A stretch of DNA of 64,000 bases from Aeromonas enteropelogenes (GCF_000819845.1 NZ_CDCG01000040.1:168533-232532); one strand, 5' to 3'; positions 10,509 through 20,169 are shown, counted from the stretch's first letter. A program made the numbers and translations. The notes: generated by a model from the sequence alone, not told the origin.

Positions 10509-13500
10509 CTAACCAACCGCCAGTTTGGCGGCTTCTTTCCACATAAATGGCGGCATTGGGGTCATTAGGCGCCATTTGATGTTCATCGGTTGGCTGCCGC
10601 TATGAGATACGTACTCCACCTCGCCAAAGTTCACGAAGCCAAGGGTGCGGCCAAATTCATCTTTGCTCTGCTCGCGGACGAACAGAAACAAGCGCTTACC
10701 TTCTGCTCTGTGGTGTATGTAACTCAGACCCTTACCCCGCTCAGGGCGAGCGCTGTTTTGGCTCTGCCAATGAAACAGCGACTCGTTGATGGCGTAGTCG
10801 TGATAACGGGTGGTGGGGGAGAAGTGCTGCTCAGTTTTATTCAGAGTCACAAACAGCAACTCGATATTTTGCTCCGCGATGACATAGACCCCTTCTCGAG
10901 CCGTGGGTTGTTGCCCGAAGGTGGTTGCGCCAAAGCCAACCAGCACCTGCTCTCTGGCATAACGGGCATGCAGTTGCAGTGGATTGCCGGGAAGGTGAGG
11001 CATGGCCCGTTGCTCATGTTGCACCCGGTTGATCAGCATGGGCAGCAGATCTGCCAGCTCGGCCCTTAACTCTGGTTGATTGAGTTGTTTCAGGCTGTGC
11101 GCCAAGGAGCTAAAGCCTGCGTTGGGGCCACTCTGTTGCCAGAAGTCGTAGTGGCACATCAAGGCCATCCGTTCATCATGCTCGGCCGTTAAGGTAAAGG
11201 CGCTTTCCACCAAGGTTTGTAAGAAGTTCAAGTAATTAAGCGCATCGCAGCCCAATAGCCGGGTTCTGATAGCCCGGGTGTAGAGGGTGGATAGCTTCTC
11301 ATCGCTCATTTCAGAAATGGTATGGTTGCGGGCCTGTTTGACCAAGGTACTCCAATTGCCGCGCTTGTAGATCTCCTCAAGGCTGATATGAGGGTAAAAC
11401 TTCAAAAAGTTCGCCAGTGTCAGCGGTAAATCACAATCCTGTGAGAAACGGCGGATCAAGCCCATGAGGCGCGAGGTATTGAGGGTCGCCTTCTTGATAT
11501 TGCTAAGAATTAACTCTTGGGTCTGTTTTGAGAGCTCTATGCGGCAACCCAATGGGGCGTGAGGGAAGCCCTGTTTGATTTCGTGGCTGATCGCCTTATT
11601 GGTTTTACCCACCAGAGCCCGGAATTTCTGGGCAAAGTCATACTCCGCGCGAGCATTGCCAACAAAATCCAACACGGTACAGCACTCTTTATCGCTCGCC
11701 AGCCGCAGGCCCCGCCCTAATTGCTGCAAGAAGATGGTGAGGCTTTCCGTTGGTCGTAAAAACAGCAACGTATCGACTTCCGGGATATCGACACCTTCGT
11801 TGAAGATGTCTACTACGCAAAGAATATTGATAACCCCAGTACGCAAACCCTGTTGTTTGCTATGGCGCTCGTCTCGATTATCGCTAGTGAGGATGTCAGC
11901 CTTGATGCCCTTCAATAAAAATGCCTTGCACATAAAATCGGCATGTTCACGGCTCACACAAAATGCCAGCGCTTTGATCTTGGTAATATCGGTGACGATC
12001 TCATTGAGGCTTTGGACTATCTTCTGTACCCGCTGCTGATTGTGAGTATAGATATTGGTGAGCTCACTAATGTCATAACGGCCATTTTTCCAAGCAACTT
12101 GGCGCAAGTCAGTATCATCATCGATACCAAAATATTGGAACGGACAGAGATGGCGACGATTGATGGCCTCTGGCAAGCGGATCTCTGCCGCGATCACACC
12201 ACAAAAGTCAGCGAGAATATCACCGCCATCATGGCGCTCTGGCGTTGCGGTTAATCCCAGCAAAATGTGAGGTTCAAAGGCGGCGAGCAAACTACGATAA
12301 CTGGCCGCTGCAATATGGTGAACCTCATCGATGACGATGTAATCGAAATAATTTGGGCTAAGACGCAAATTAGCCCGCTGGTTATTCAAAGATTGCACCG
12401 AGGCAAATAGCTGACGGTAGTGGGTAGGCATGGCACCACCGACCAAGAGTTCGCCAAAATTGGATTGCTTGAGCACTCCGCGGTACGAGGCCAATGCTTG
12501 GCGCAAGATCTCCTCTTTGTGGGCGACAAACAGGAACTTGGCGTCAGGTTTGGTTTTCAGAAAACGCGCAAAATCAAAGGCGGAGATCAGGGTTTTCCCT
12601 GTACCGGTGGCTGCCACCACCAAGTTACGGAAGCGCTGGTGTAAAGCACGCTCCATCGCCAATTGCTCAAGGATCTCCTGTTGATGGGGAAATGGCGTGA
12701 TATCAAAGAAATAGTTGGGGCTATTTCTGTCACCATATCCACGGGCCTCTTGCAGCGCATGCTGCAATTTTGTATGGCTTTCGAGCTTGCCATCGAACAG
12801 CTCAAAGTCATCGGACTCCCAATAGGTTTCAAAGGTACTCAGGGATTTCTCGATAATATGAGGGATCTCTTGCGAGGTGATTTTTAGGTTCCACTCCAAG
12901 CCACTGGTGAGGGCCGAATGAGAGAGGTTCGATGAACCTATATAGCCGGTATGAAAGCCGGTATTTCGGCAAAAGAGATAACTCTTGGCATGCAACCGCT
13001 CACGCTGGGTGTTGTAGCTGAGTTTGACTTCTGTGTTGGGCAGGCTGGCTAAAAATTCGACCGCTTTGGCATCGGTTGCCCCCATATAAGAGGTTGTAAT
13101 CACTTTTAATTGGCGGCCGCTGCGGGTGAACTCCTCTAACTCATGACGGAAAATACGGATACCTGCCCATTTGATAAATGAGACCAGCCAGCAGATGCTA
13201 TCTGCCGATAATATCTCCCGTTTAATCTCCGACTCCATCGACAAACCTGCATTGCTGCCACAAAACAGTTCACTTTGAGTGAGACCAGTCAGGGGGAAAA
13301 TATCCTCCGCATATTGTTTCAGATTGGCGGAGATGGGGTTATCCAACTGGTACAGAGCTGTCAGGATTTTTCCCTGACTATCGATGAGGTTCTCGCCAAT
13401 AAAGTCTGAGTCTTGCGTGCGATCCTTTAGCCAAAGCAATAACTGGTTAGCCAGCTCAATCTGCCGTTGCAACTGATCCTCTCCAGTGACCGAGCCCACC

Positions 13501-13760
13501 GCATATTCCAAAACCCTGCTCAGAAATCGCGATAACCAGACAGCCGCTTCAGCAGGCTCAAGTTGGCGTTCCCCTACGTAAAAGCGCTCGCGGTCGAGTC
13601 TAGATGTCAGCAGTTGAGTAATGAGCTGTTCATAAATACCGCATTGTTGCATCGCATACTGGCCTTGAACGTTGTACATGAGGGTGGCAAGAATAGTATC
13701 ATTTTTTCCAACCAAATCAGTAAGCTGCTGTCGTCTGTTACTCGTTTGAAAATCGCTCAC
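10509..13760 (-). CDS. PLD-nuclease / SF2 helicase / DUF3427 protein, probable defence gene
   Basis: 1083 residues. A phospholipase D-like nuclease domain has LHAK (residues 256-259) and GSSNLSHSAL. An SF2 helicase core follows: ATGTGKT (Walker A, about 384-390), DEVHH (motif II), GLTATPERHDGGD (motif III) and QQLGRGLR (motif VI). The C-terminus matches DUF3427 (SPTTRYHDYAINESLFHWQSQ, LFLFVREQ). Proteins of this architecture occur sporadically in bacteria and are suspected to act on foreign DNA; that role is inferred. The gene is visibly less GC-rich than the rnf genes, stands alone, and is inserted upstream of a housekeeping operon, all signs of transfer. Confidence 0.85.
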   Translation of the reverse strand: MSDFQTSNRRQQLTDLVGKNDTILATLMYNVQGQYAMQQCGIYEQLITQLLTSRLDRERFYVGERQLEPAEAAVWLSRFLSRVLEYAVGSVTGEDQLQRQIELANQLLLWLKDRTQDSDFIGENLIDSQGKILTALYQLDNPISANLKQYAEDIFPLTGLTQSELFCGSNAGLSMESEIKREILSADSICWLVSFIKWAGIRIFRHELEEFTRSGRQLKVITTSYMGATDAKAVEFLASLPNTEVKLSYNTQRERLHAKSYLFCRNTGFHTGYIGSSNLSHSALTSGLEWNLKITSQEIPHIIEKSLSTFETYWESDDFELFDGKLESHTKLQHALQEARGYGDRNSPNYFFDITPFPHQQEILEQLAMERALHQRFRNLVVAATGTGKTLISAFDFARFLKTKPDAKFLFVAHKEEILRQALASYRGVLKQSNFGELLVGGAMPTHYRQLFASVQSLNNQRANLRLSPNYFDYIVIDEVHHIAAASYRSLLAAFEPHILLGLTATPERHDGGDILADFCGVIAAEIRLPEAINRRHLCPFQYFGIDDDTDLRQVAWKNGRYDISELTNIYTHNQQRVQKIVQSLNEIVTDITKIKALAFCVSREHADFMCKAFLLKGIKADILTSDNRDERHSKQQGLRTGVINILCVVDIFNEGVDIPEVDTLLFLRPTESLTIFLQQLGRGLRLASDKECCTVLDFVGNARAEYDFAQKFRALVGKTNKAISHEIKQGFPHAPLGCRIELSKQTQELILSNIKKATLNTSRLMGLIRRFSQDCDLPLTLANFLKFYPHISLEEIYKRGNWSTLVKQARNHTISEMSDEKLSTLYTRAIRTRLLGCDALNYLNFLQTLVESAFTLTAEHDERMALMCHYDFWQQSGPNAGFSSLAHSLKQLNQPELRAELADLLPMLINRVQHEQRAMPHLPGNPLQLHARYAREQVLVGFGATTFGQQPTAREGVYVIAEQNIELLFVTLNKTEQHFSPTTRYHDYAINESLFHWQSQNSARPERGKGLSYIHHRAEGKRLFLFVREQSKDEFGRTLGFVNFGEVEYVSHSGSQPMNIKWRLMTPMPPFMWKEAAKLAVG

Positions 13761-13807
13761 GGTTTTCCGTAATACAGCTCGGCAATAGCAACCACAAGGA
13801 GGTGGTG

Positions 13808-14275
13808 ATGGATCCGGTATCCTATCTTTTCTCGGCCTATCTCAACCTGGTGCAGCAGCAGGTGTCGGATATTTATGGCACCGAGCTTAAGACGCTGGTG
13901 GTGCAGTATGAGGGGGAGCAGGTGCCCTACTCTTTTCAGCTGTGGCGGATCCAGCCACAGAGTGTTTGCCGACCTTACGAGCAGGATGTTCGGCGCTTTA
14001 GCCAGTGTACGGTCAAGGCATCGGCGCTGTTTCACCGGCTCTGCGACGATCTGAATCGCCAAGACGACAGCAGTTTGCAGCAGCCCAGGTTTCGCGCCAT
14101 GTATTGCCAGGCGGCGGTCAGCTACCGCCCCATGATCGCCGAGATAGGGGAGGCCAGACAGAACCCGGCCCAATTGGCAGAACGGGCCTGCAATCAGGCC
14201 ATTCTGGCGGCCATGGATAGCGAGGATGAAGCCCTGCAGGCCCAGCGTGACAAGGCGTGTGCCAAGGTGCAGTGA
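13808..14275 (+). CDS. Conserved protein of unknown function
   Basis: 155 residues from the ATG at 13808, chosen because AAGGAGG ends 5 bases before it. I do not recognise the family. The protein looks soluble: no signal peptide or membrane helix, four cysteines (in SVCRPYEQ, SQCTVKAS, RLCDDLN and MYCQAAVS, with further ones near the end) and a mainly helical C-terminal half. GC content matches the core genome. It diverges from the helicase gene with only 47 bases between the two starts, but there is no sign the two act together. Confidence 0.75.
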   Translation: MDPVSYLFSAYLNLVQQQVSDIYGTELKTLVVQYEGEQVPYSFQLWRIQPQSVCRPYEQDVRRFSQCTVKASALFHRLCDDLNRQDDSSLQQPRFRAMYCQAAVSYRPMIAEIGEARQNPAQLAERACNQAILAAMDSEDEALQAQRDKACAKVQ

Positions 14276-14428
14276 GGCTGTCTACCGATATTCTCAAAAA
14301 GAGGCTGTTTGCCGCACGTTTGAGCCGTTTTGCTTACTCGCTGTTTACGTCAGTTGAGTAGGGTAGGTATATCGCGGGAGCCGCCATCATCTTGATAGCC
14401 ATGACAGCGATAATCACAGGGAGGATGC

Positions 14429-14797
14429 ATGATCAGCCATATCGACCATCTGGTACTGACAGTCAGCGATATCGAACGCTCGGTGGGGTTTTACAGCACA
14501 GTGCTCAATATGGAGGCCGTTACCTTTGGCGAGGGGCGCCGCGCCCTGCGCTTTGGCAACCAGAAGATCAATTTGCAGCTGCTCGGGCAGGAGCCGCGCA
14601 ACCGGGCGCGGGTAGGCTCGGGGGATCTCTGCCTCATTACCCACTGGCCTCTGGATCAGGTGCTGGCCCGGCTTGCGAGCCTGGATGTCGAGGTCGTGGA
14701 GGGGCCCGTGATAAAGAGCGGTGCCTGCGGACCCATCGAGTCGGTCTATCTCCTCGACCCGGATCGGAACCTCATCGAAATAAGCCGTTATCGCTGA
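14429..14797 (+). CDS. VOC-family (glyoxalase-fold) protein
   Basis: 122 residues forming two beta-alpha-beta-beta-beta units typical of the vicinal oxygen chelate fold: HIDHLVLTVSDIERSVGFY at the start and VYLLDPDRNLIEIS at the end. Conserved metal-type positions H6 and E116 are present. Related small proteins include fosfomycin-resistance-like and extradiol dioxygenase-like enzymes; the substrate cannot be read from sequence. The ATG at 14429 follows GGGAGG. It is a single-gene unit between the unknown gene at 13808 and a minus-strand DUF3955 gene. Confidence 0.85.
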   Translation: MISHIDHLVLTVSDIERSVGFYSTVLNMEAVTFGEGRRALRFGNQKINLQLLGQEPRNRARVGSGDLCLITHWPLDQVLARLASLDVEVVEGPVIKSGACGPIESVYLLDPDRNLIEISRYR

Positions 14798-14814
14798 CCT
14801 TTTGGCGCCTTGCC

Positions 14815-15027
14815 TCATTCTCCCTTGGCGGCGCGTCTGCGCAGTACCGAGTGCAGCGGAACAAGCAGGGCTAACACAGCGCCTGCGAAGAGCAATAGAT
14901 AGCCCAGAGGGATCAGGGCGAACGGCTCATGGAGGACTCCTTGAGTATCCAGAGTGGCGCCTATCTGATGAAAGGCCAGAAAACAGCCGAGCCCTGCCAG
15001 AATGAGCAGAATGCCGAGTCTTGTCAT
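14815..15027 (-). CDS. Small membrane protein, DUF3955-like
   Basis: 70 residues from the ATG at 15027, with GGAGCACC upstream. Two hydrophobic segments (LGILLILAGLGCFLAF and LIPLGYLLLFAGAVLALLV) flank an IGATLDTQGVLHEPFAL loop that fits the DUF3955 family. Function unknown. It lies downstream of gdhA on the same strand but behind a hairpin, so co-transcription would be by read-through. Confidence 0.65.
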   Translation of the reverse strand: MTRLGILLILAGLGCFLAFHQIGATLDTQGVLHEPFALIPLGYLLLFAGAVLALLVPLHSVLRRRAAKGE

Positions 15028-15117
15028 GGGGTGCTCCTTGTTCGCGACATGCGGTGAGAAAGGGGGAGTGCGCAGCCTGCCATGCTTGGGTGAAGTAACG
15101 GTGAAGTGGAGCAGAGA

Positions 15118-15150
15118 GACAATAACGGCAGCCATGGGCTGCCGTTATTA
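15118..15150 (-). terminator. Hairpin downstream of gdhA
   Basis: AATAACGGCAGCC, a short CATG-type centre and GGCTGCCGTTATT form a near-perfect 13-bp stem. The T tract on the minus strand is weak, so termination may be partial. Confidence 0.6.
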
Positions 15151-15204
15151 TTGGCGGGAGAGGGCGCTCGTTCAAGCCACCCCCTCGAGATGGGACGGGC
15201 GGAG

Positions 15205-16551
15205 TTAGCAGACCCCCTGCGCCAACATGGCATCAGCCACCTTGACGAAACCGGCGATATTGGCGCCGCTTTCGTAGTTCACATGACCCTCCTCATCCTG
15301 GCCGTAACGCACGCAGGTGGCGTGGATGCTGGTCATGATCCCCTGGAGGCGGGCATCCACCTCTTCCCGGCTCCAGCCAAGGCGCTGGGCATTCTGGCTC
15401 ATTTCAAGGCCCGAGGTGGCCACCCCGCCGGCATTGGCCGCCTTGCCCGGGGCAAACAGCACCTTGGCCTCGTGAAACAGCGCGATGGCCTCGGCGCTGC
15501 TCGGCATATTGGCGCCCTCGGCGACCAGTTGCACCCCATGGGCGATAAGCTCGCGGGCATCTTCCTCCAGCAGTTCGTTCTGGGTGGCGCAGGGCAGGGC
15601 GACCTGGGTGGCGATATGCCAGGGGGTGCGGCCGCTGTAATACTCGAGCCCCAGTTCATAGGCGTAATCGGCGATGCGCTTGCGCTGCTCGTTCTTGAGT
15701 TCCATCAACCGGGCCAGCTTCTCGGGGGTGAAGCCGTCGGGATCGTACACGGTACCACCGGAGTCGGAGGCGGTGATGACGCGGGCCCCTAGCTCCATCG
15801 CCTTCTCGATGGCGTACTGGGCCACGTTGCCCGAGCCAGACACCGACATTGTCATGCCAGCCAGCGACTGACCGCGATGGGCCAGCATGGCCTGGGCGAA
15901 ATAGAGCAGGCCGTAGCCGGTGGCCTCAGGGCGAATGAGACTGCCGCCAAAGGAGAGCCCTTTGCCGGTAAAGACGCACTCGGCGCTGTTGGTGAGCTTC
16001 TTCATCATGCCGGTCATGTAGCTCACCTCGCGCCCGCCGACGCCGATGTCACCGGCCGGCACGTCGGTGTTGGCCCCCAGATGGCGATGAAGCTCCAGCA
16101 TCAACGCCTGGCAAAAACGCATCACCTCTCCTTCGCTCTTGCCCTTGGGGTCGAAATCGCTGCCCCCCTTGCCACCGCCCATGGGCAGAGTGGTGAGGGC
16201 ATTCTTGAAGGTCTGCTCGAAGGCGAGGAACTTGAGCACAGAGAGATCCACCGAGGGGTGAAAGCGCATCCCCCCCTTGAAGGGACCTATGGCGGAGCTG
16301 TGCTGGACGCGGTAGCCGCGGTTTACCTGTACCTGGCCCTGATCGTCCACCCAGCTGATGCGAAACTGGATCAGCCGCTCCGGCTCCACCAGTCGCTCCA
16401 GCAGGCCATGTTGCAGGTAGCGGGGATGGCGCTCGACATAGGGCCAGATAGAGGCAAGCACCTCGCTGACGGCCTGGATAAATTCCGGCTGGTGGGGATT
16501 GCGGCTGGCGACCTGCGCCAGGAAGTCCGCCCGGGATAGGGAATGACTCAT
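15205..16551 (-). CDS. gdhA: NADP-specific glutamate dehydrogenase
   Basis: 448 residues, the size of E. coli GdhA (447). PMGGGKGGSDFDPKGK carries the substrate-binding and catalytic lysines; SVSGSGNVAQYAIEK is the Rossmann dinucleotide loop; LTNSAECVFTGKG and ANAGGVATSGLEMSQN are family signatures. It makes glutamate from 2-oxoglutarate, ammonia and NADPH. The ATG at 16551 follows AGGAG. A 565-base AT-rich gap upstream should hold its promoter. Confidence 0.97.
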   Translation of the reverse strand: MSHSLSRADFLAQVASRNPHQPEFIQAVSEVLASIWPYVERHPRYLQHGLLERLVEPERLIQFRISWVDDQGQVQVNRGYRVQHSSAIGPFKGGMRFHPSVDLSVLKFLAFEQTFKNALTTLPMGGGKGGSDFDPKGKSEGEVMRFCQALMLELHRHLGANTDVPAGDIGVGGREVSYMTGMMKKLTNSAECVFTGKGLSFGGSLIRPEATGYGLLYFAQAMLAHRGQSLAGMTMSVSGSGNVAQYAIEKAMELGARVITASDSGGTVYDPDGFTPEKLARLMELKNEQRKRIADYAYELGLEYYSGRTPWHIATQVALPCATQNELLEEDARELIAHGVQLVAEGANMPSSAEAIALFHEAKVLFAPGKAANAGGVATSGLEMSQNAQRLGWSREEVDARLQGIMTSIHATCVRYGQDEEGHVNYESGANIAGFVKVADAMLAQGVC

Positions 16552-17117
16552 CTGTAACTCCTGTAGTGAAGGGTGAAATTGGCCTCTTGCCAGAGAAAAG
16601 CACATGCCCTGCATCCAAATTTTTGAGGTTATAAGTCACTTGGACGCAGACAAAGATCCGACTTAATGATGGGCTTGCCGCCGATTATTGTGCCAATCGT
16701 TGAAAACTACCGAGAGTCAGGGCGACGGGCACAAGATAATTCGTGTTGATGAAAATCTTTTTATGCATTTTTGATTAATAAATAGCAAGAAAATATTAGC
16801 TCCGTATGGCGCAGAGACGGCGCCTGTGCATAACAACCAAATAACGATAAACGAGTGTAACGAGAGGGAGAGGCGTGACCCCTGGCGCATTTTGGCTGGT
16901 AGGGGGGCGCCGCGAGCAAGTATCCGGCGTGTTAAAGCTGGCAATATGCTACTGTGTCGGCATTTTTGACGGATAAGCTGGCCTTTGCCCTTTTTAAGAT
17001 GGAAAACTATGCAAAAACTTGACGCGGTGACGCGGTTGATGCCGCTGGCCGAGCCTGCGCTGGCAAACAATACCAGAGTTCAACGAGGCGAGGCTTCTGC
17101 CCGCAGGCAGGTGACCC
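16552..17117. other. Divergent intergenic region between gdhA and rluF
   Basis: No convincing gene. The stretch 16730-16860 is clearly AT-rich (for example TTTTTATGCATTTTTGATTAATAAATAG split around 16760-16785) and probably holds the gdhA promoter and regulator sites; an arginine- or nitrogen-type operator is possible but not demonstrated. A 40-codon frame from 17009 overlaps the start of rluF and is not called. Confidence 0.5.
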
Positions 17118-18164
17118 ATGCTGGCCGATGAATCCATGCGCCTGAACAAGTACATCAGCGAGAGCGGCATCTGTTCGCGCCGCGAGGCCGACCGCTTTAT
17201 CGAGCAGGGCCACGTCTTTATCAACGGCAAGCGTGCCGGGGTGGGGGATCAGGTGTTTGCCGGGGATCTGGTCAAGGTCAACGGTCAGGTGATCGAGCCG
17301 CGCGAGGCCGACAGCCTGGTGTTTATCGCGCTGAACAAGCCGGTGGGCATTGTCAGCACCACGGAGGCGGGTGAGAAGGACAACATCGTCGACTTCGTCA
17401 ACCACAGCACCCGCATCTTTCCCATCGGCCGGCTCGACAAGGACTCCCAGGGCCTTATTTTTCTCACCAACCACGGCGATCTGGTCAACAAGATCCTGCG
17501 GGCGGGCAACGATCACGAGAAAGAGTATCTGGTGACCGTCGACAAACCGGTGACCGACGACTTTATCAAAGGGATGGCGGCCGGGGTGCCGATCCTCGGC
17601 ACCGTCACCAAGAAGTGCAAGGTGAAAAAAGAGGCGCCGTTCGTGTTTCGCATCACCCTGGTGCAGGGGCTGAACCGCCAGATCCGCCGCATGTGTGAGC
17701 ACTTCGGCTTCGAGGTAACCAAGCTTGAGCGTATTCGCATCATGAACGTCAGCCTCAAGGGGCTGCCGGTGGGTGAGTGGCGCGACCTTGACGGTGACGA
17801 GCTCATTGAGCTGTTCAAGCTGATTGAGGACTCCTTCTCCGAGGTGAAACCGGCCAAGGGCAAGCAGAACGCAACTCCGCAGGGCAACAAGGGGGCTGGC
17901 AATCAGGGGCAGGGGGGCAAGCCTGTACAGGGCAAAAAACCGCGCCGGGATGATGCCCACGAAATTGGTGGACGCCCCAATGTGCCGGGCCCGGAAGCAT
18001 TCGAGAAGAAAACCCCGGTCGGCAAGGGCGGTGGCGGTAAAGGTGCAGGGAAAGCTGCCGCAGGCAAAGGCGGTGCCGGCAAAGGAGCCCCGAACAAGGG
18101 AGGCAAACCCGCCGCGGGCAAGCCGCGCGCCGGTCAGGGTGGGCGGCAGAAGAAGGGGCGCTAG
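17118..18164 (+). CDS. rluF: 23S rRNA pseudouridine(2604) synthase with long basic tail
   Basis: 348 residues versus about 290 in E. coli. An N-terminal S4 RNA-binding domain ([20 protein letters not shown]) is followed by the RsuA/RluB-type catalytic domain with GRLDKDSQG containing the catalytic Asp. The start [11 protein letters not shown] aligns with E. coli MLPDSSVRLNK, which decides for 17118. From about residue 240 the tail is a low-complexity Lys/Gly/Ala/Gln region ([17 protein letters not shown]) likely to be disordered and RNA-binding. It modifies U2604 of 23S rRNA and possibly tRNA-Tyr. Confidence 0.94.
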   Translation: MLADESMRLNKYISESGICSRREADRFIEQGHVFINGKRAGVGDQVFAGDLVKVNGQVIEPREADSLVFIALNKPVGIVSTTEAGEKDNIVDFVNHSTRIFPIGRLDKDSQGLIFLTNHGDLVNKILRAGNDHEKEYLVTVDKPVTDDFIKGMAAGVPILGTVTKKCKVKKEAPFVFRITLVQGLNRQIRRMCEHFGFEVTKLERIRIMNVSLKGLPVGEWRDLDGDELIELFKLIEDSFSEVKPAKGKQNATPQGNKGAGNQGQGGKPVQGKKPRRDDAHEIGGRPNVPGPEAFEKKTPVGKGGGGKGAGKAAAGKGGAGKGAPNKGGKPAAGKPRAGQGGRQKKGR

Positions 18165-18203
18165 GGCGCCTTGTCTGCTCGCGTTGTTGTCATCGACTCG
18201 CAT

Positions 18204-18236
18204 ATACACCGGCCATCAGGCCGGTGTATTGCTTTG
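18204..18236 (+). terminator. Hairpin after rluF
   Basis: Perfect 11-bp stem ATACACCGGCC / GGCCGGTGTAT with an ATCA loop, followed by TGCTTTG. It sits between convergent rluF and rsmS. Confidence 0.7.
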
Positions 18237-18251
18237 GGAAAGAGGCTGGGG

Positions 18252-18407
18252 TCAGTGATCCCGTCCCTCTTCCAGCTTGCGCTGGTAATCCTGCTGGACG
18301 ATGGCGAGCGCCGCGAGAGCCAGGGCCGGATCGATCCGGTTGGTCTCCAGCAGTTCGATAAGATCCACCGCGAGCTGGACTTCGGGGGGGGCATTTTCCA
18401 GTGACAT
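18252..18407 (-). CDS. rsmS: RsmS/YbaM-type small regulator (DUF2496)
   Basis: 51 residues from the ATG at 18407, preceded by [24 protein letters not shown] and [15 protein letters not shown] match E. coli YbaM, renamed RsmS, a small pleiotropic regulatory protein. The mechanism is not established. It converges on rluF. Confidence 0.88.
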   Translation of the reverse strand: MSLENAPPEVQLAVDLIELLETNRIDPALALAALAIVQQDYQRKLEEGRDH

Positions 18408-18468
18408 GGGGGGCTCCGGTAAGGGGAAAGCGCCATTATACACGGGGCGCCGTCCCGACTGACTGGGG

Positions 18469-18939
18469 TTAGAGGTGCTGGCGCATCTCCTTGTCTATCT
18501 CCTCGCGCAGGGCCATCAATTTTTTGGCATAGAGCTGCAACTGCAGATCGGCGGCCGAGACCGGCTGCCACTGGGGTACCGGGGTCGGTTTGCCTTGCTC
18601 GTCCATGGCAACGAAGATGATGATGCAGTGGGTGGTCTTGTGACGCTGGGCCTCAGTGGGGTGGCGGCTGTAGACATCTACCGCCAGGTGCATGCTGGTG
18701 GTGCCTGTGTGGATCACCCGGGCGTGTACCTCCACCAGCTGACCTATCTGGATGGGGCGCAAAAAGCGGATCCCCCCCACATAGACGGTGACCGCATAGC
18801 CGCTGCACCAGCCGGCGGCGCAGGCGTAGCCCGCCTGATCGATCCACTTCATCACCATGCCGCCGTGCACCTTGCCGCCGAAATTCACGTCGGCAGGCTC
18901 GGCCAGAAATTGCAGGGTCAGCTCGCGGGGTGGGGTCAT
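18469..18939 (-). CDS. Acyl-CoA thioesterase (hotdog fold, YciA-like)
   Basis: 156 residues. [23 protein letters not shown] is the hotdog active-site helix region (given here from residue 27, with the N-G-x-V-x-G-G core), and [17 protein letters not shown] is the following strand block. It hydrolyses acyl-CoAs to free acid and CoA. AAGGAGA five bases before the ATG at 18939 fixes the start. The unknown periplasmic gene ends 20 bases upstream on the same strand, so the three minus-strand genes 18469-20107 probably form one operon. Confidence 0.88.
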   Translation of the reverse strand: MTPPRELTLQFLAEPADVNFGGKVHGGMVMKWIDQAGYACAAGWCSGYAVTVYVGGIRFLRPIQIGQLVEVHARVIHTGTTSMHLAVDVYSRHPTEAQRHKTTHCIIIFVAMDEQGKPTPVPQWQPVSAADLQLQLYAKKLMALREEIDKEMRQHL

Positions 18940-18959
18940 GTACTCTCCTTGATCCGGGT

Positions 18960-19259
18960 TCATTGCCGGTAACTCTTGCGGTAGGTTTCAGCCTGCTGGC
19001 AGGGGGGCAGGTCGCCAAGGGCAGGGCGCTTGTTGCCCTCGCGCTGGCCGAAGCTGGCGAACTCCTGCTGACACTTGGCGGCCTTGCCGCCTTCCTTGAT
19101 GCAGGCGTCGATCCGCTGCTGCTTGCCCTGTTCAATCAATTGCTGCTGGGCTTGCTGGCAGGCGGCGTCCAGTTTGGCCTGTTTGGCATCCCTGTCCTCC
19201 ACTGCGGCCAGCAGGGGGAGCGAGAGGGCACAACCGAGCAGCAATACGAGCATCTTCAT
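18960..19259 (-). CDS. Small exported protein of unknown function
   Basis: 99 residues. An N-terminal signal peptide (MKMLVLLLGCALSLPLLA) precedes a charged, helical mature part rich in Lys and Gln with four cysteines (AACQQAQ, DACIKEG, AKCQQEF, PPCQQAE), which could form two disulfides in the periplasm. I do not recognise the family. Its ATG overlaps the stop codon of the DMT transporter gene by four bases (ATGA), so translation is coupled. Confidence 0.8.
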   Translation of the reverse strand: MKMLVLLLGCALSLPLLAAVEDRDAKQAKLDAACQQAQQQLIEQGKQQRIDACIKEGGKAAKCQQEFASFGQREGNKRPALGDLPPCQQAETYRKSYRQ

Positions 19260-20107
19260 GATGATTTTTCTCCTGAAGGGGGGCGTCCGGCAATCACCAG
19301 GGCAATCCCCCCCAAGATGCCCAGGGTCGACAATACCAAGCGCAGCGACCAGGACTCATCCAACCAGATGAGCCCAGCCAGGGCGGCGAGCAGAGGCACC
19401 AGCAGCTGGACGCTGGCGGCCAGGGTGCGGCCAAGATGGGGCAACACCAGATACCAGAGTGCATAACCAAGGCCGGATGCCAGCGCCCCCGAGGCCAGGG
19501 CATAACCGATGGCGACGGGGCTGGTCTGCAACTGTCCGAGCAACAGATAGAGCAGGGCGGCCGGCAGGCTGGCGCGCAGAAAGTGGCCGGCGTTGGCAGC
19601 GACCGGATCGGCAAAGCGCGAGGCCCGCAGGGTATAACCGGCCCAGGCGATGCCGGCCACTATCATCAGGGCTGCCCCCAGCGGATCCGGCGCGCTGAGG
19701 CCGGGGAGCAACAAGACCACCAGACCCGCCATGGCGAGCAGCAGGCCGAGCCACTGACACCGGGGCAGGGACTCCCCGCGCAGCAGGGGCGGTACCAGCA
19801 TGCTGAGCTGGACGGCGGCAAACAGCAACAGGGCGCCGGTGCCCGCGGTCAGGGTGAGGTAGGAGAACGAGAAGGTAGCGCCATAGGTGATAAGGGCCAG
19901 GGCACCACCCCAATCCCCCTGGCGAGGCGATTTTTTGCGCGCGCCGCACAGCAACACCAGTACCAGGGCGCCGCTGGTCAGGCGCAGCAGGGTGAAGAGG
20001 GCGGGATCCATCCGCTCTTCAAACAGGGCCAGCCGACAGAGCACCGAGTTGGCGGCGAACGCCATCAGGGTCAGCAGAGTCAGTAACAGCAGGCGGGGCA
20101 GTGGCAT
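19256..20107 (-). CDS. DMT-superfamily (EamA) transporter
   Basis: 283 residues with about ten hydrophobic segments arranged as two EamA repeats: FAANSVLCRLALF in the first and PLGAALMIVAGIAWAGYTL in the second, as in RhaT/YdcZ-like metabolite exporters. Substrate unknown. First gene of a probable three-gene operon with the exported Cys protein and the thioesterase. The start at 20107 diverges from the yebE-like gene, with 62 bases between. Confidence 0.9.
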   Translation of the reverse strand: MPLPRLLLLTLLTLMAFAANSVLCRLALFEERMDPALFTLLRLTSGALVLVLLCGARKKSPRQGDWGGALALITYGATFSFSYLTLTAGTGALLLFAAVQLSMLVPPLLRGESLPRCQWLGLLLAMAGLVVLLLPGLSAPDPLGAALMIVAGIAWAGYTLRASRFADPVAANAGHFLRASLPAALLYLLLGQLQTSPVAIGYALASGALASGLGYALWYLVLPHLGRTLAASVQLLVPLLAALAGLIWLDESWSLRLVLSTLGILGGIALVIAGRPPSGEKSS

Positions 20108-20169
20108 CCATTCACCTTGAGTTCAGTGGGGCAGGTTCAGCATGGTTCACCATCCAACGAGGAGGTCCC

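Noticed and set aside
10378-10575. Small frame between rnfA and the helicase gene
   Set aside because: Overlaps the helicase 3' end and covers the likely rnf promoter; no ribosome site.
16717-17070. Minus-strand frame in the gdhA-rluF gap
   Set aside because: Low-quality composition in a promoter-like AT-rich region and no ribosome site.
17009-17131. 40-codon frame overlapping the rluF start
   Set aside because: No good ribosome site and no recognisable peptide; could be a leader, but nothing supports it.
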